Notes: generated by a model from the letters alone, not told the origin. Numbered from the stretch's first letter, positions 26,630 to 36,258 are shown. The stretch is DNA of 64,000 bases from an uncultured Ruminiclostridium sp. (GCA_934490165.1 CAKSTB010000002.1:203821-267820), one strand, 5' to 3'. Numbers and translations are program-made.

Positions 26630-27121
26630 ATGAAGCATACTATATCAATACTTGTAGAAAACCACGCCGGCGTACTCGCAAGAGTTGCGGGGCTGTTCGC
26701 AAGACGCGGTTTCAATATAGACAGCCTTGCGGTAGGCGTTACCGAGGACGAGAAGATCTCGCGCATAACGATCATCGCAGACGGAACGGCTTATACCTTA
26801 GAGCAGATCGAAAAGCAGCTCAACAAGCTGATAGACGTTATAAAGGTACGTCATCTGCCCGCAGAAGAGCTTTTATCAAGAGAGCTTGTGCTTATAAAGG
26901 TAGCTTGTCAGCCGTCACAGAGGGCTGAGCTTATCTCGCTTGCCGAGATAGCAAAAGCAAAAATTTCCGACATAACGGTAAATACGATGACGCTTGAATT
27001 ATCCGACAGCGTTCCGCGTATAAAGACGTTTGAGGAACTTTTACGTCCGTACGGAATAAAGGAAACTGTCCGTACAGGCTCAATAGCAATGCAAAAAGGC
27101 GGGGCTTCTATGAAGCTGTAA
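26630..27121 (+). CDS. ilvN: Acetolactate synthase, small regulatory subunit
   Basis: 163 residues: an N-terminal ACT domain (HTISILVENHAGVLARVAGLFARRGFNIDSLAVG) and the C-terminal small-subunit domain (LVLIKVACQPSQRAEL). It activates the IlvB catalytic subunit and gives feedback inhibition by valine. Directly follows ilvB. Confidence 0.96.
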   Translation: MKHTISILVENHAGVLARVAGLFARRGFNIDSLAVGVTEDEKISRITIIADGTAYTLEQIEKQLNKLIDVIKVRHLPAEELLSRELVLIKVACQPSQRAELISLAEIAKAKISDITVNTMTLELSDSVPRIKTFEELLRPYGIKETVRTGSIAMQKGGASMKL

Positions 27122-27182
27122 AAGCCACGCTTTAATATACGGAGGCAAAACTCCGAAAACAAATTTAAAGGAGATCTTTAAA

Positions 27183-28220
27183 ATGGCAAAACTTTATCAT
27201 CAGGAAGACTGCAACCTTTCTCTGCTCGACGGCAAGACAGTTGCAATAATCGGTTACGGCAGCCAGGGACACGCTCACGCTCTTAACTTAAAGGACAGCG
27301 GCGTTAAGGTAATCATCGGTCTTTACAACGGCTCAAAGTCATGGGCTAAGGCTGAGGCGGCAGGTTTTGAAGTATACACAGCGGCAGAGGCAGCAGCTAA
27401 GGCAGACATCATCATGATCCTTATCAACGATGAAAGACAGGCTGACCTTTACAAGCAGAGCATCGAGCCCAACCTTACAGCAGGTAAGACACTCGCATTT
27501 GCTCACGGCTTCAACATCCACTTCGGTCAGATCGTTCCTCCCAAAGATGTTGACGTTATCATGGTTGCTCCTAAGGGACCAGGTCACACAGTACGTTCAG
27601 AGTACACTATCGGCAGAGGCGTTCCCTGCTTAGTTGCAGTTCACCAGGACGCTACAGGCAGAGCGCTTGATACAGGTCTTGCTTATGCGGCAGGTATCGG
27701 TGGTTCAAGAGCCGGCGTACTTATGACAACATTCAAGATGGAAACAGAAACAGACCTCTTCGGCGAACAGTGCGTTCTCTGCGGCGGTGTTACAGCCTTA
27801 ATGAAGGCAGGTTTTGAAACTCTGGTTGAAGCAGGCTACGATCCTCAGAACGCTTACTTCGAGTGCATTCATGAGATGAAGCTTATCGTTGACCTTATCT
27901 ACAAGGGCGGTTTCCAGATGATGAGATACTCCATCTCAGATACAGCTGAGTTCGGTGACTATGAGGTTGGCAAGAGACTTATCACAGAAGAAACGAAGAA
28001 GGAAATGAAGAAGGTTCTCGGCGAGATCCAGGACGGTACATTCGCTCGCAACTGGATCATGGAGAACAAGATGGGTCGTTCACACTTCAACGCAGTAAGA
28101 CGTATCGAAGGCGAACAGCAGCTTGAACAGGTAGGCAAGGAGATCCGTAAGCTGTATGCATGGAATGACGATGCAGGCAAGTCTATGGACGAAATTGCAG
28201 ACGCTAAGTTCAGCAAGTAA
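27183..28220 (+). CDS. ilvC: Ketol-acid reductoisomerase
   Basis: 345 residues, the short class I form. NAD(P)-binding GYGSQGHAHALNLKDSG, a cofactor loop GLYNGSKSW whose Ser residues suggest NADPH preference, and the Mg2+/substrate residues in DLFGEQCVLCGG and FECIHEMKLIVDLIYKGG. It carries out the second step of branched-chain amino acid synthesis. AAAGGAGAT lies upstream, and a terminator follows. Codon use is more biased than in its neighbours, suggesting high expression. Confidence 0.97.
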   Translation: MAKLYHQEDCNLSLLDGKTVAIIGYGSQGHAHALNLKDSGVKVIIGLYNGSKSWAKAEAAGFEVYTAAEAAAKADIIMILINDERQADLYKQSIEPNLTAGKTLAFAHGFNIHFGQIVPPKDVDVIMVAPKGPGHTVRSEYTIGRGVPCLVAVHQDATGRALDTGLAYAAGIGGSRAGVLMTTFKMETETDLFGEQCVLCGGVTALMKAGFETLVEAGYDPQNAYFECIHEMKLIVDLIYKGGFQMMRYSISDTAEFGDYEVGKRLITEETKKEMKKVLGEIQDGTFARNWIMENKMGRSHFNAVRRIEGEQQLEQVGKEIRKLYAWNDDAGKSMDEIADAKFSK

Positions 28221-28256
28221 TCCGAATTTGTTTTCGACATAAGGATATAAAGTATG

Positions 28257-28290
28257 ACCGCCGTGCAGAGATGTACGGCGGTTTTTATTT
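28257..28290 (+). terminator. Terminator of ilvBNC
   Basis: ACCGCCGT (28257-28264) pairs with ACGGCGGT (28275-28282), then TTTTATTT. Confidence 0.85.
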
Positions 28291-28340
28291 ACAGCCGGCT
28301 ACTACTTGCAAATTCGCGACGAATATAGTATAATAATGTA

Positions 28341-28369
28341 TTGACATTTGCAATACAAAACAGCATAAT
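28341..28369 (+). promoter_or_regulatory. Promoter of lon
   Basis: TTGACA (28341-28346), 17-base spacer, CATAAT (28364-28369). No CIRCE or clear CtsR site was seen. Confidence 0.7.
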
Positions 28370-28430
28370 GTGGGTAGTGAACAAGAAAAAATTTTGACTT
28401 ATATAGAACTACAGGAAAGGACAGACGACT

Positions 28431-30848
28431 ATGAAAAACGAATACATAACAATGCCGGCGCTTGCTCTGCGCGGACTTGTAATATTCCCGGGTATGATAC
28501 TTCACTTTGACGTTGCAAGAGAACGCTCTATAAACGCCGTTGAAGAAGCTATAGAAAACAACGAAAGACGTATCTTCCTTGTAACGCAGATAGACGAAGA
28601 GATCGATGACGTTACTGCCGAAAATCTCTACAAGACAGGTGTTGTTGCCGAGATAAGACAGACGCTGAATACCCCCGATGGGGCAAGACGCGTGCTTGTG
28701 CAGGGGCTTTATACAGCAAAGCTTAAAACGATAACCCAGGAAGACCCTTATCTTATTTCGGATATCGCCCCTATGCCTAAACTCAGCGATACACTCAGTG
28801 CCGCTGAAAAGACGGCGTTTGTGCGCGCTATCAACAACGAGTTCAGACAGTACAGCGAAATGTCGCCCAGAATGCCTATTGAACTGTACCGTGGTATAAT
28901 CGGCGAAAAGGATCTGTCAAGACTTATTGATCTTATCGTTTTCAACGTATATTTAAGAGTTGAAGACAAGCAGGCACTTCTCTCCTGCCTGTCACTGCGC
29001 AAGCGTGCAGAACTTCTTACAAAGTTCCTGGCTAAAGAGGTCGACATTGTACGTCTTGAGCAGGATATAAACGAGGAAGTAAAGGAAGCGCTCGACAAGA
29101 ATCAGCGTGAATTCTACCTGCGCGAACAGATGAGAGCTATCTCACGTCAGCTCGGCGAAAGCGACGATCCCCAATCGGAAGCGTTTGAATACATGGACAG
29201 AATTGACGAGTGTGGATTTGACGAAGACACGGAAGAAAAGCTGATAAAGGAATGCGAGAAGCTTATGCACCTCTCTCCCGGCTCACAGGAGGCGGCTGTT
29301 GTAAGAACATATCTGGATACTGTTCTTGATATGCCGTGGAATGTGTATACACACGGTAAGACAGATATTGCAAAGGCTGAAAAACAGCTCGACCGCGACC
29401 ACTACGGAATGAAGAAGGTCAAGGAGCGTATTCTTGAAATAGTAGCGCTCAACCAGTGGAAGGACGCTGACAAGAAAGGTCAGATAATCTGCCTTGTAGG
29501 CCCTCCCGGAGTCGGTAAGACATCAGTCGCTAAATCTATCGCGACAGCGCTCGGCAGAAAGTACGCCAGAGTATCGCTCGGCGGTGTTCGTGACGAGGCT
29601 GATATCCGCGGTCACAGAAAGACATACATAGGCGCAATGCCCGGTCGTATTGTCAATGCGCTCAAGCAGGCAAAGTCTATGAACCCCGTTATTCTGTTTG
29701 ATGAAATAGACAAGATGGGCACAGACTACAAGGGTGACCCCGCAAGCGCAATGCTTGAGGTTCTCGACAGCGAGCAGAATGTAGCTTTCAGGGATCATTA
29801 TCTCGAAATACCGATAGATTTAAGCGAGGTACTGTTTATCACAACAGCAAACACGCTTGACACTATCCCTGCTCCCCTGCTCGACAGAATGGATATCATC
29901 GAGCTTGGAAGCTATACAAGAGAAGAAAAGTTCCATATTGCAAAGGAGCACCTTGTGCCGAAACAGCTCAAAAAGCACGGCATAAAGTCGCAGGTACGCT
30001 TTGCAAATGACGCGATATATACTATAATAGACTTCTACACAAAGGAAGCCGGTGTCAGAAAGCTTGAAAGAAGCATAGCTAAGATCTGCCGTATGACACT
30101 TAAAAAGCTTGCATCGGGTGAAGCCGAAAAGATGAATATCAAGGCAAAGGATATTGAGGGCTACCTCGGCGCAAGAAAATTCACAGGCGAAACTATTTCA
30201 AAACAGGACGAAGTCGGTGCTGTAAACGGTCTTGCGTGGACATCTGTCGGCGGTACGCTTTTACCGCTTGAAGTACTTGTAATGGACGGCACGGGCAAGA
30301 TCGAGCTTACAGGTTCGCTCGGCGATGTTATGAAAGAGTCGGCAAAAATCGCGGTCAGCCTGACACGTTCACTTTCACGCAAGTATGAGATCGACCCCGA
30401 GTTCTACAAAAATAAGGATATTCATATCCACGCTCCGGAGGGTGCAGTACCCAAGGACGGTCCTTCAGCCGGTGTAACTATGACTACCGCGCTTGTATCG
30501 GCGCTTTCGGGCATAGCTGTCCGCAGAGATGTTGCCATGACAGGTGAAATTACGCTCCGCGGTAAAGTCCTGCCTATCGGCGGTCTGCGCGAAAAGACAA
30601 TGGCGGCATATTCGGCAGGAATAAAGACAGTGGTTATCCCCGATGAGAACAGGGCTGATATGAAAGAGCTCGACGATGTTATACTGAACAACATAAACTT
30701 TGTGCTTGCGGATAACATTGACACAGTGCTTAACACCGCACTCGTAAAGCCTAATGTTACCGCGGCTAAGAAAAATACAGGAAAGCTTCCGTCAGCTAAG
30801 CCCCGCGCCTCAAGAAAGCCGGGCAAAAGCGTCGTAAAGGAAATATGA
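28431..30848 (+). CDS. lon: ATP-dependent protease Lon
   Basis: 805 residues: N-terminal substrate domain (MPALALRGLVIFPGMILHFDV start), AAA+ module with Walker A GPPGVGKTS and Walker B ILFDEIDK, and the C-terminal Ser/Lys protease with PKDGPSAGVTM (catalytic Ser) and GKVLPIGGLREKTMAA (catalytic Lys). A basic Lys/Pro-rich tail follows. It degrades damaged and regulatory proteins in the cytosol. First gene of lon-engB-rlmN-aroB; engB starts one base after the lon stop, as in many Firmicutes. Confidence 0.97.
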   Translation: MKNEYITMPALALRGLVIFPGMILHFDVARERSINAVEEAIENNERRIFLVTQIDEEIDDVTAENLYKTGVVAEIRQTLNTPDGARRVLVQGLYTAKLKTITQEDPYLISDIAPMPKLSDTLSAAEKTAFVRAINNEFRQYSEMSPRMPIELYRGIIGEKDLSRLIDLIVFNVYLRVEDKQALLSCLSLRKRAELLTKFLAKEVDIVRLEQDINEEVKEALDKNQREFYLREQMRAISRQLGESDDPQSEAFEYMDRIDECGFDEDTEEKLIKECEKLMHLSPGSQEAAVVRTYLDTVLDMPWNVYTHGKTDIAKAEKQLDRDHYGMKKVKERILEIVALNQWKDADKKGQIICLVGPPGVGKTSVAKSIATALGRKYARVSLGGVRDEADIRGHRKTYIGAMPGRIVNALKQAKSMNPVILFDEIDKMGTDYKGDPASAMLEVLDSEQNVAFRDHYLEIPIDLSEVLFITTANTLDTIPAPLLDRMDIIELGSYTREEKFHIAKEHLVPKQLKKHGIKSQVRFANDAIYTIIDFYTKEAGVRKLERSIAKICRMTLKKLASGEAEKMNIKAKDIEGYLGARKFTGETISKQDEVGAVNGLAWTSVGGTLLPLEVLVMDGTGKIELTGSLGDVMKESAKIAVSLTRSLSRKYEIDPEFYKNKDIHIHAPEGAVPKDGPSAGVTMTTALVSALSGIAVRRDVAMTGEITLRGKVLPIGGLREKTMAAYSAGIKTVVIPDENRADMKELDDVILNNINFVLADNIDTVLNTALVKPNVTAAKKNTGKLPSAKPRASRKPGKSVVKEI

Positions 30849-30849
30849 T

Positions 30850-31476
30850 ATGAATTTTAACAAGGCTGAGTTTTACACCTCCTACGGTCTGTTCAAGCAG
30901 ATACCGAAGTCCGAAAAAGCCGAGATCGCATTTTCGGGCAGAAGTAATGTAGGAAAATCCTCGCTGATAAACAAGATACTTAACAGAAAGTCACTTGCCC
31001 GCGTCAGCTCTATGCCCGGCAAGACTGTGACCATCAATTTCTACTCGGTAGACAACATATACTTTGCGGATCTGCCCGGTTACGGCTATGCAAAGGTATC
31101 AAAGTCGGAAAAGCAACGCTGGGCAGGACTTGTCGAGGGTTATCTTGCAGACGACAGAAACCTTGCGCTTGTTTTCCAGCTGGTGGACTTCAGACACCCG
31201 CCGACAGCTGATGATATAATGATGATAAACTTCCTTATCGACAATGAGATACCGTTTGTTATTGTTCTTACAAAGGCGGACAAGTTGACTAAGAATGAGC
31301 GTGCTAAGCGCAGAGAGGCTCTGCTTTCCGAGATGCCGTGTGCAGAGGATATCCATATGATAGAATTTTCTGCTATGAACGGCGAGGGCGTTGAAGAGAT
31401 CCGTGAGATAATCGAGGATATCGAGCAGGAAGCAATTGACGGCGATACTCCCGATGAAACAGGCGACGAGCAGTGA
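30850..31476 (+). CDS. engB: Ribosome biogenesis GTPase YihA/YsxC/EngB
   Basis: 208 residues with G1 SGRSNVGKSSL, G3 DLPGYGYAKVS and G4 LTKADKL. EngB assists late assembly of the 50S subunit. The acidic tail after residue 195 is variable in the family. The next start codon (GTG) overlaps its stop. Confidence 0.95.
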   Translation: MNFNKAEFYTSYGLFKQIPKSEKAEIAFSGRSNVGKSSLINKILNRKSLARVSSMPGKTVTINFYSVDNIYFADLPGYGYAKVSKSEKQRWAGLVEGYLADDRNLALVFQLVDFRHPPTADDIMMINFLIDNEIPFVIVLTKADKLTKNERAKRREALLSEMPCAEDIHMIEFSAMNGEGVEEIREIIEDIEQEAIDGDTPDETGDEQ

Positions 31477-32501
31477 CGGACATATATTCGCTGACATATG
31501 AACAAGCGGAGGAATTGCTGACGGCAAACGGCTTTCGGGCTACACAGTGCGGCAACATATTCCGCGACATATATAAGCGCGGAGAGACAAGCTTTGACGA
31601 AATGGCGCTGACATCAGCCGATATTAAAGCGCTTTTATCCGACAGATTTTTCTTCGGAAAGTTAAAAATCGACGAGATATTACAATCTGTAGATACAGTA
31701 AAGTATCTTTTTGAGCTGTCGGACGGATGCAAAGTCGAAACGGTGCTTATGCGTCAGAAATTCGGCAACAGTATCTGCATATCAACGCAGAGCGGCTGTA
31801 ATATGGGTTGTAGGTTCTGTTGCAGCGGAAAGCTCAGAAAACAGCGCGATCTCACCGCAGGAGAGATGATAAATCAGATACTTACTGTCGAAAAACATCA
31901 GAATATAACGATTAGTAATATAACTGTAATGGGTATTGGCGAACCGTTTGACAATTACGGCGCGCTGTGCGACTTTCTTGATATAGCAACTGTTCCGGGT
32001 GGAATAGAAACAGGAACAAAGCATATCACGGTGTCCACCTGCGGACTGTGTGACAAGATAAAGGAGTTTGCCGAGCGTAAAGATCCGTGCAATCTTGCGG
32101 TAAGTCTGCACGCTCCTGATGATGATATCAGAAACACGCTTATGCCGGTAAATCGTAAATACGGCATAGCTGAGGTTATAGAATCGGCTAAGTACTATGT
32201 TCAAAAGACAAACCGAAAGGTGTTACTCGAATACATAATGCTTGACGGAATAAACGACAACAGGGAGAATGCGCGGCAGTTAGCGGAGCTTATCGGCGAT
32301 GCACGGCTGTTTGTAAACCTGATACCGTACAATCCGTCCCCCGACAGCGAGTTTAAAAGGAGCAGTGAGGAAAGCATTACAGCTTTCTATGACGAGCTCA
32401 AAAAGAACAATATAAGTGTAACGAGAAGAAAAGAATTCGGTACTGAGTTATCCGCCGCCTGCGGTCAGCTCAGGAGTGACAGAATAACAGGCAACAAGTG
32501 A
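31473..32501 (+). CDS. rlmN: 23S rRNA (adenine-C2)-methyltransferase, RlmN family
   Basis: 342 residues, radical-SAM methyltransferase. The cluster motif is CNMGCRFC, followed by SGKLRKQRDLTAGEM, GIGEPFDNY, SLHAPDD and LLEYIMLDGIND. The C-terminal RRKEFGTELSAACGQL holds the Cys that helps resolve the methylated intermediate. It methylates A2503 of 23S rRNA and A37 of some tRNAs. GTG start overlaps the engB stop, so translation is coupled. Confidence 0.92.
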   Translation: MTDIYSLTYEQAEELLTANGFRATQCGNIFRDIYKRGETSFDEMALTSADIKALLSDRFFFGKLKIDEILQSVDTVKYLFELSDGCKVETVLMRQKFGNSICISTQSGCNMGCRFCCSGKLRKQRDLTAGEMINQILTVEKHQNITISNITVMGIGEPFDNYGALCDFLDIATVPGGIETGTKHITVSTCGLCDKIKEFAERKDPCNLAVSLHAPDDDIRNTLMPVNRKYGIAEVIESAKYYVQKTNRKVLLEYIMLDGINDNRENARQLAELIGDARLFVNLIPYNPSPDSEFKRSSEESITAFYDELKKNNISVTRRKEFGTELSAACGQLRSDRITGNK

Positions 32502-32513
32502 GAGGAACAACAG

Positions 32514-33623
32514 ATGAAATTTTACTGTGAACTTAAAAAGGTAGTAGACGACTCATACGATATCGAAATCGGCAGAGGTCTTTCCGATACACTGATAGAT
32601 GATATTAAAAACGGACTTTGCGGTCAGATAAAGAAGTTTGCCGTTGTGACCGACAGCATTGTTGAGCCGCTCTATGCGAAAGGAATATACGAAAAGCTTA
32701 TTGCGGCGGGCTACAGTGCCGATATGTTTGTTATCCCCGAGGGCGAAAAGTCAAAGACAAGAGCGATGAAAGAATTTGTTGAGGACTCGATGCTTGAAAA
32801 AGGCTATCGTCGTGACTGCTGTGTTATAGCGGTGGGCGGCGGTGTCGTAAGCGACCTTGCAGGCTTTGTTGCGGGCACATACGGCAGAGGCGTTCCGTTT
32901 ATAAATTACGCTACTACTCTTCTTGCCGCGGCTGACGCATCGGTAGGCGGAAAGACAGCAGTCGATACCCCCCTTGCGACTAACCTTATCGGACTTTTCA
33001 ATCAGCCTGAAAAGGTATATCTTGATATTGAAACGTGGAAAACACTGCCCGAAAGACAGCTTTCAAGCGGACTTGCCGAAACAATAAAACACGCCTGCCT
33101 TGCAGACGGCGAAATGTTCGATTATCTTGAAAAGAACATTGAAAAGATACTTGTGAACGATAAGGACGCCTGTGAATATATAGCGGAGCATAACTGCGCT
33201 GTGAAGTATAAAGTCGTAATGAAGGACGAGCGTGAATCGGGACTGCGTGAGGTGCTTAACCTCGGTCACACTGTCGGCAGAGCGATAGAAACGGTCAGCG
33301 ACTACAAGCTGCTGCACGGCGAGGCGGTATCAATAGGACTTATCGCACAGGCGAAGCTCGGTGAGAAATACGGTTATATTTCTCACGAAAATATCAGCCG
33401 TGTAATAAAGCTGTGTGAACGTGCAAAGCTCCCCATTGCGATTCCCGATTACATCGACAAAACCGCACTGGTCAGAAAGCTGTATACGGATAAGAAGGTT
33501 CGTGACGGCAAGCTCAGAATGGTATTCCAAAAGGAAATCGGCGATGTTATGTGCTTTGGCGATAATGATTACGCTAAGCAGATCACCGAGCCGGAGATTG
33601 CGGAAGTTATAGACGAAATGTGA
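32514..33623 (+). CDS. aroB: 3-dehydroquinate synthase
   Basis: 369 residues. NAD+-binding GGGVVSDLAGFVAGTYGRG, then TTLLAAADASVGGKTAVD, LIGLFNQPEKV, and the Zn2+ ligands in GLAETIKHA, LNLGHTVGRAIE and LLHGEAVSIG. Second step of the shikimate pathway. GAGAGGAAC precedes ATG 32514. Ends in a strong terminator. Confidence 0.96.
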   Translation: MKFYCELKKVVDDSYDIEIGRGLSDTLIDDIKNGLCGQIKKFAVVTDSIVEPLYAKGIYEKLIAAGYSADMFVIPEGEKSKTRAMKEFVEDSMLEKGYRRDCCVIAVGGGVVSDLAGFVAGTYGRGVPFINYATTLLAAADASVGGKTAVDTPLATNLIGLFNQPEKVYLDIETWKTLPERQLSSGLAETIKHACLADGEMFDYLEKNIEKILVNDKDACEYIAEHNCAVKYKVVMKDERESGLREVLNLGHTVGRAIETVSDYKLLHGEAVSIGLIAQAKLGEKYGYISHENISRVIKLCERAKLPIAIPDYIDKTALVRKLYTDKKVRDGKLRMVFQKEIGDVMCFGDNDYAKQITEPEIAEVIDEM

Positions 33624-33626
33624 AAA

Positions 33627-33662
33627 AAAGCCTGCACAGATTGAAATGTGCAGGCTTTGATT
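33627..33662 (+). terminator. Terminator of lon-engB-rlmN-aroB
   Basis: AAAGCCTGCACA (33627-33638) pairs with TGTGCAGGCTTT (33647-33658). A sibling hairpin with the same GCCTGCAC/GTGCAGGC arms lies at 35065-35100. Confidence 0.9.
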
Positions 33663-33776
33663 TTAACTTTTGGTACTAATTTTTAATATATAATTTTATA
33701 TTATTTTGATAATTAACGTTGACTTTTTAATTTTTTATGTTACAATTTAGAAGACCGTGCAGAACGACATATCCCA

Positions 33777-33986
33777 GTGACGATGGAAGATTGGAGCAAA
33801 CGCCCGGATTTATTCCTGATGGCGGATGACAGAGAAGTTTTGCAGGATGCCGGAAAAATCACAGCGGAGATTGCCAAGTCCAAAGCTGAAACAGAATTTG
33901 AGAAGTATCGTGTTATTCAAGACAGATTGTTCATGGCGGACTATGACAGGTATCTGCTTGAATTAGAGGAAAAGGCGAAGAAGTAA
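33777..33986 (+). pseudogene. C-terminal remnant of a RhuM-family protein
   Basis: About 69 residues remain: MTMEDWSKRPDLFLMADDRE, then QDAGKITAEIAKSKAE and EFEKYRVIQDRLFMADYDRY. This resembles the conserved C-terminal end of virulence RhuM proteins, which are normally over 300 residues. The N-terminal part is absent, no ribosome site precedes it, and AT-rich sequence runs straight up to the aroB terminator. RhuM genes travel with defence and mobile islands, so this is probably debris from a past insertion. Confidence 0.7.
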
Positions 33987-34100
33987 TAAAAAAGCAAATG
34001 TAAAAGCATTTTGACACGTATTTTCTGCGATGTCAAAGCCGTTTGGTAGACTACAAGCGGTGGTTATCCTATAATAAAAGTGCAAGGGAGGTGTCATGGC

Positions 34101-34760
34101 ATGGAGCATGATATTGGAAGTAAAATCAAGGCAGCCAGACTTGAAAAGAAGCTGACACAGGAACAGGTTGCCGAAATATTGGGAGTGAGTCGTCAGACCA
34201 TCTCAAATTGGGAAAATGAAAAATCCTATCCGGATATCATAAGTGTCATTAAAATGAGCGATTGCTACGAAGTCTCTCTTGACTATTTATTGAAGGGAGA
34301 GCAAAAAATGAAGACCTATTATGATTATCTCGAAGAAAGTACAAATGTTGTAAAAAGCAACGCTAACAGAAACAAAATTATTACCATCCTATCTTATATG
34401 CTTGTATGGGCGGTTGCCATGATTGTGTTCTGGTTCTTTACAAGCGGAAGTGATGCTATGGGTTATAGTTTGATGTTCCTTTGGATTATTCTTCCTGTAA
34501 CTACATTCGTTGTGTCCATTGTTATCGGCAAAAATGACTTTTGGAAAAAAGGAAAATGGGCATTCACCCTTTTCTTCGGAGTGATGTATATGCTGGCTGA
34601 ATACGGAACATTTAAAATGGCAAACAACATTGCTTTTGACAAGCTGAATGCACCGGATTGGGGAATGATTGTAGCCGGTGCAATAATTTCTGCAATCGGT
34701 ATGCTCTTAGGTTCGTTGTGTAACAAGAAGCGTAACAAGCAGAAGAATCAGGATATTTAA
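34101..34760 (+). CDS. XRE-family regulator with membrane anchor
   Basis: 219 residues from ATG 34101 (GGGAGG eight bases upstream). Helix-turn-helix at residues 6-60: IKAARLEKKLTQEQVAEILGVSRQTISNWENEKSYPDI. Four hydrophobic helices follow from about residue 95 to 210. HTH-plus-membrane proteins of this kind usually act with nearby membrane or transporter genes. AT-rich composition relative to neighbours and its place among gene fragments suggest recent acquisition. Confidence 0.88.
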   Translation: MEHDIGSKIKAARLEKKLTQEQVAEILGVSRQTISNWENEKSYPDIISVIKMSDCYEVSLDYLLKGEQKMKTYYDYLEESTNVVKSNANRNKIITILSYMLVWAVAMIVFWFFTSGSDAMGYSLMFLWIILPVTTFVVSIVIGKNDFWKKGKWAFTLFFGVMYMLAEYGTFKMANNIAFDKLNAPDWGMIVAGAIISAIGMLLGSLCNKKRNKQKNQDI

Positions 34761-34772
34761 TGTAGGGCGAAT

Positions 34773-34952
34773 ATGAACAAGTTTAGAACAGTTGTATCTA
34801 TTTTGTGTGGAGTTGCAGGATTGTTCCTTGGAGCCTCGCTTAACAATGCTATTGGTGGATGTATCCTTGGCGTTTTGATTTCTGCGTTACCCCAAGATCA
34901 AAAAAGGAAATTGCCGAATATCTCAGAATGGCATCTGTGTCATATTGTATAA
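34773..34952 (+). pseudogene. Small chimeric frame: start of a membrane protein joined to foreign sequence
   Basis: Fifty-nine codons. Residues 1-38 form a typical signal/membrane segment (VVSILCGVAGLFLGASLNN and on). After residue 40 the frame runs out of phase through the helicase-like fragment that follows and stops. It looks like the 5' end of a small membrane gene paired with the XRE regulator, cut by a deletion. Confidence 0.5.
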
Positions 34953-35050
34953 AACGTTATGTAGACCCTCTGGTCGATGACGGTATACTCGCCTTAGCAG
35001 AACCGAAATCCAAACGGAGCCACACGCAGAAATATTTTACTGTGAAATAA
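34890..35050 (+). pseudogene. C-terminal winged-helix remnant of an AlbA/RecG-like ATP-binding protein
   Basis: The frame reads RSKKEIAEYLRMASVSYCIK, RYVDPLVDDGILALAEPKSK and ends shortly after. This pattern closes the C-terminal wing of 'RecG-related' ATP-binding (AlbA_2) proteins. The rest of that gene is missing. Part of the debris island. Confidence 0.6.
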
Positions 35051-35064
35051 ATTGTATAAAACAC

Positions 35065-35103
35065 AAGCCTGCACGAACAACAGTCATTCCGTGCAGGCTT
35101 TAA
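35065..35103. terminator. Hairpin closing the debris island
   Basis: AAGCCTGCACG pairs with CGTGCAGGCTT across a 15-base loop; arms nearly identical to the aroB terminator. Also suits the convergent HD gene, which ends at 35112. Confidence 0.75.
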
Positions 35104-35111
35104 TATTCGTT

Positions 35112-35597
35112 TCAATACGGCTTTTTAAGCAAGGTTTCTTTAAGCGAACAATACTTATCCGCCCAGCATACCAGCCACGCTTCCTTGCTTCTCGGAAGTC
35201 TGGTCAATGTCAGCGGCCACATATGATTTATTATTATCCCACGCTCTTTAACCGTCAGAGAAAACGTGTTCCTTGCATTACGTTCGGCGGTCACGGGATG
35301 TGAAAATCCGTGCAGGCCGTCCCTTGTGAATGCGCCCTTGTGCCAGTCATAGAGGAAAAAATCGTGCAGAAGCGCCCCTTTTACAAGCGCCTCGATATTT
35401 ATCTTCAGCTTAAGCCTCTTTGCATACATATAAGCATACAGGCACACCATAAGGCAATGCTCATATGTGGAAACATCGCCGTGCTGAACATACTGCTTCA
35501 TCTGCTGTACCTTTTCGTTTGCAAGTATCTTTCTTGCTGTTTTTATAAATCTGCGGTCATCGTCTGTAAGCACAAACTTGTTCTTATCTGTCATCAT
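35112..35597 (-). CDS. HD-domain protein
   Basis: 161 residues from ATG 35597. HD phosphohydrolase pattern: H in YVQHGDVSTYEHCLMVC, HD in LLHDFFLYDWH, and HPVTAERNA. Proteins of this size that pair with an ABC-permease-like protein are common in Clostridia; the substrate is unknown. Its start overlaps the end of the upstream permease gene by about 14 bases, so translation is coupled. An upstream in-frame extension lies wholly inside that gene and is less likely. Confidence 0.82.
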   Translation of the reverse strand: MMTDKNKFVLTDDDRRFIKTARKILANEKVQQMKQYVQHGDVSTYEHCLMVCLYAYMYAKRLKLKINIEALVKGALLHDFFLYDWHKGAFTRDGLHGFSHPVTAERNARNTFSLTVKERGIIINHMWPLTLTRLPRSKEAWLVCWADKYCSLKETLLKKPY

Positions 35598-36258
35598 TCT
35601 CATCATCGCCGTTATACTCGGCAGAATCCTCTTCTTTTTTTTCACCGGTTCTTGCTTTGAAGCCCGGAATGCGTGACGCAATCACATCAAGGCGCATAAT
35701 ATGAGTGCTTATGTTGCTTATGCTGAATGTGCTTCTCAGCTTATCAACATCAATCTGCTTTCTTGCCGTGCCGAGAAAATCAATCGCCATAACCAGCGAA
35801 ATGACCGTACCTGCAATACATATAAACCGATACGGCAGATTGTTCAACATATACAACGTAACGTCCGAAACAACATATGTCACGAACAATCCCATTACTC
35901 CCCAGAAAAGTGAGGACACCAGCGATATTCTGTTTTTATAGGTTATCCTGAACATACTGTAATCCCAGAACTGCTTGCCGAACATGGTTTCCATAAGCCA
36001 GCCCGTGAAGTATTCAAGCGCCGTGCAGGCAATGAGAGCCACAAAGAAAACCTGAAATCCGTTATCTCTGAACGGATGACAGATAAACAAAAGAAGCAGT
36101 CCGCCCACTCCGTATATAGGGATATACGGACCTTTGAGGAAGCCCCTGTTTATAGGGCGCCTGTGATACAGCGACTCGATAGTCGATTCCTGCACCCAGC
36201 CTGCCATACAATATATACAGAACGTAAATAGCCAATATTCAATTCCGAAATGTTCCAT
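35584..36258 (-). CDS. Putative ABC-transporter permease (PF06541-like)
   Basis: 224 residues with about five helices. WLFTFCIYCMAGWVQESTIESLYHRRPINRGFLKGPYIPIYGVGG is the family hallmark, followed by LEYFTGWLMETMFGKQFWDYS. The C-terminus is acidic. No ATPase gene is adjacent, so the transport role given to this family is doubtful. Forms a pair with the HD gene. Confidence 0.85.
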   Translation of the reverse strand: MEHFGIEYWLFTFCIYCMAGWVQESTIESLYHRRPINRGFLKGPYIPIYGVGGLLLLFICHPFRDNGFQVFFVALIACTALEYFTGWLMETMFGKQFWDYSMFRITYKNRISLVSSLFWGVMGLFVTYVVSDVTLYMLNNLPYRFICIAGTVISLVMAIDFLGTARKQIDVDKLRSTFSISNISTHIMRLDVIASRIPGFKARTGEKKEEDSAEYNGDDENDDR

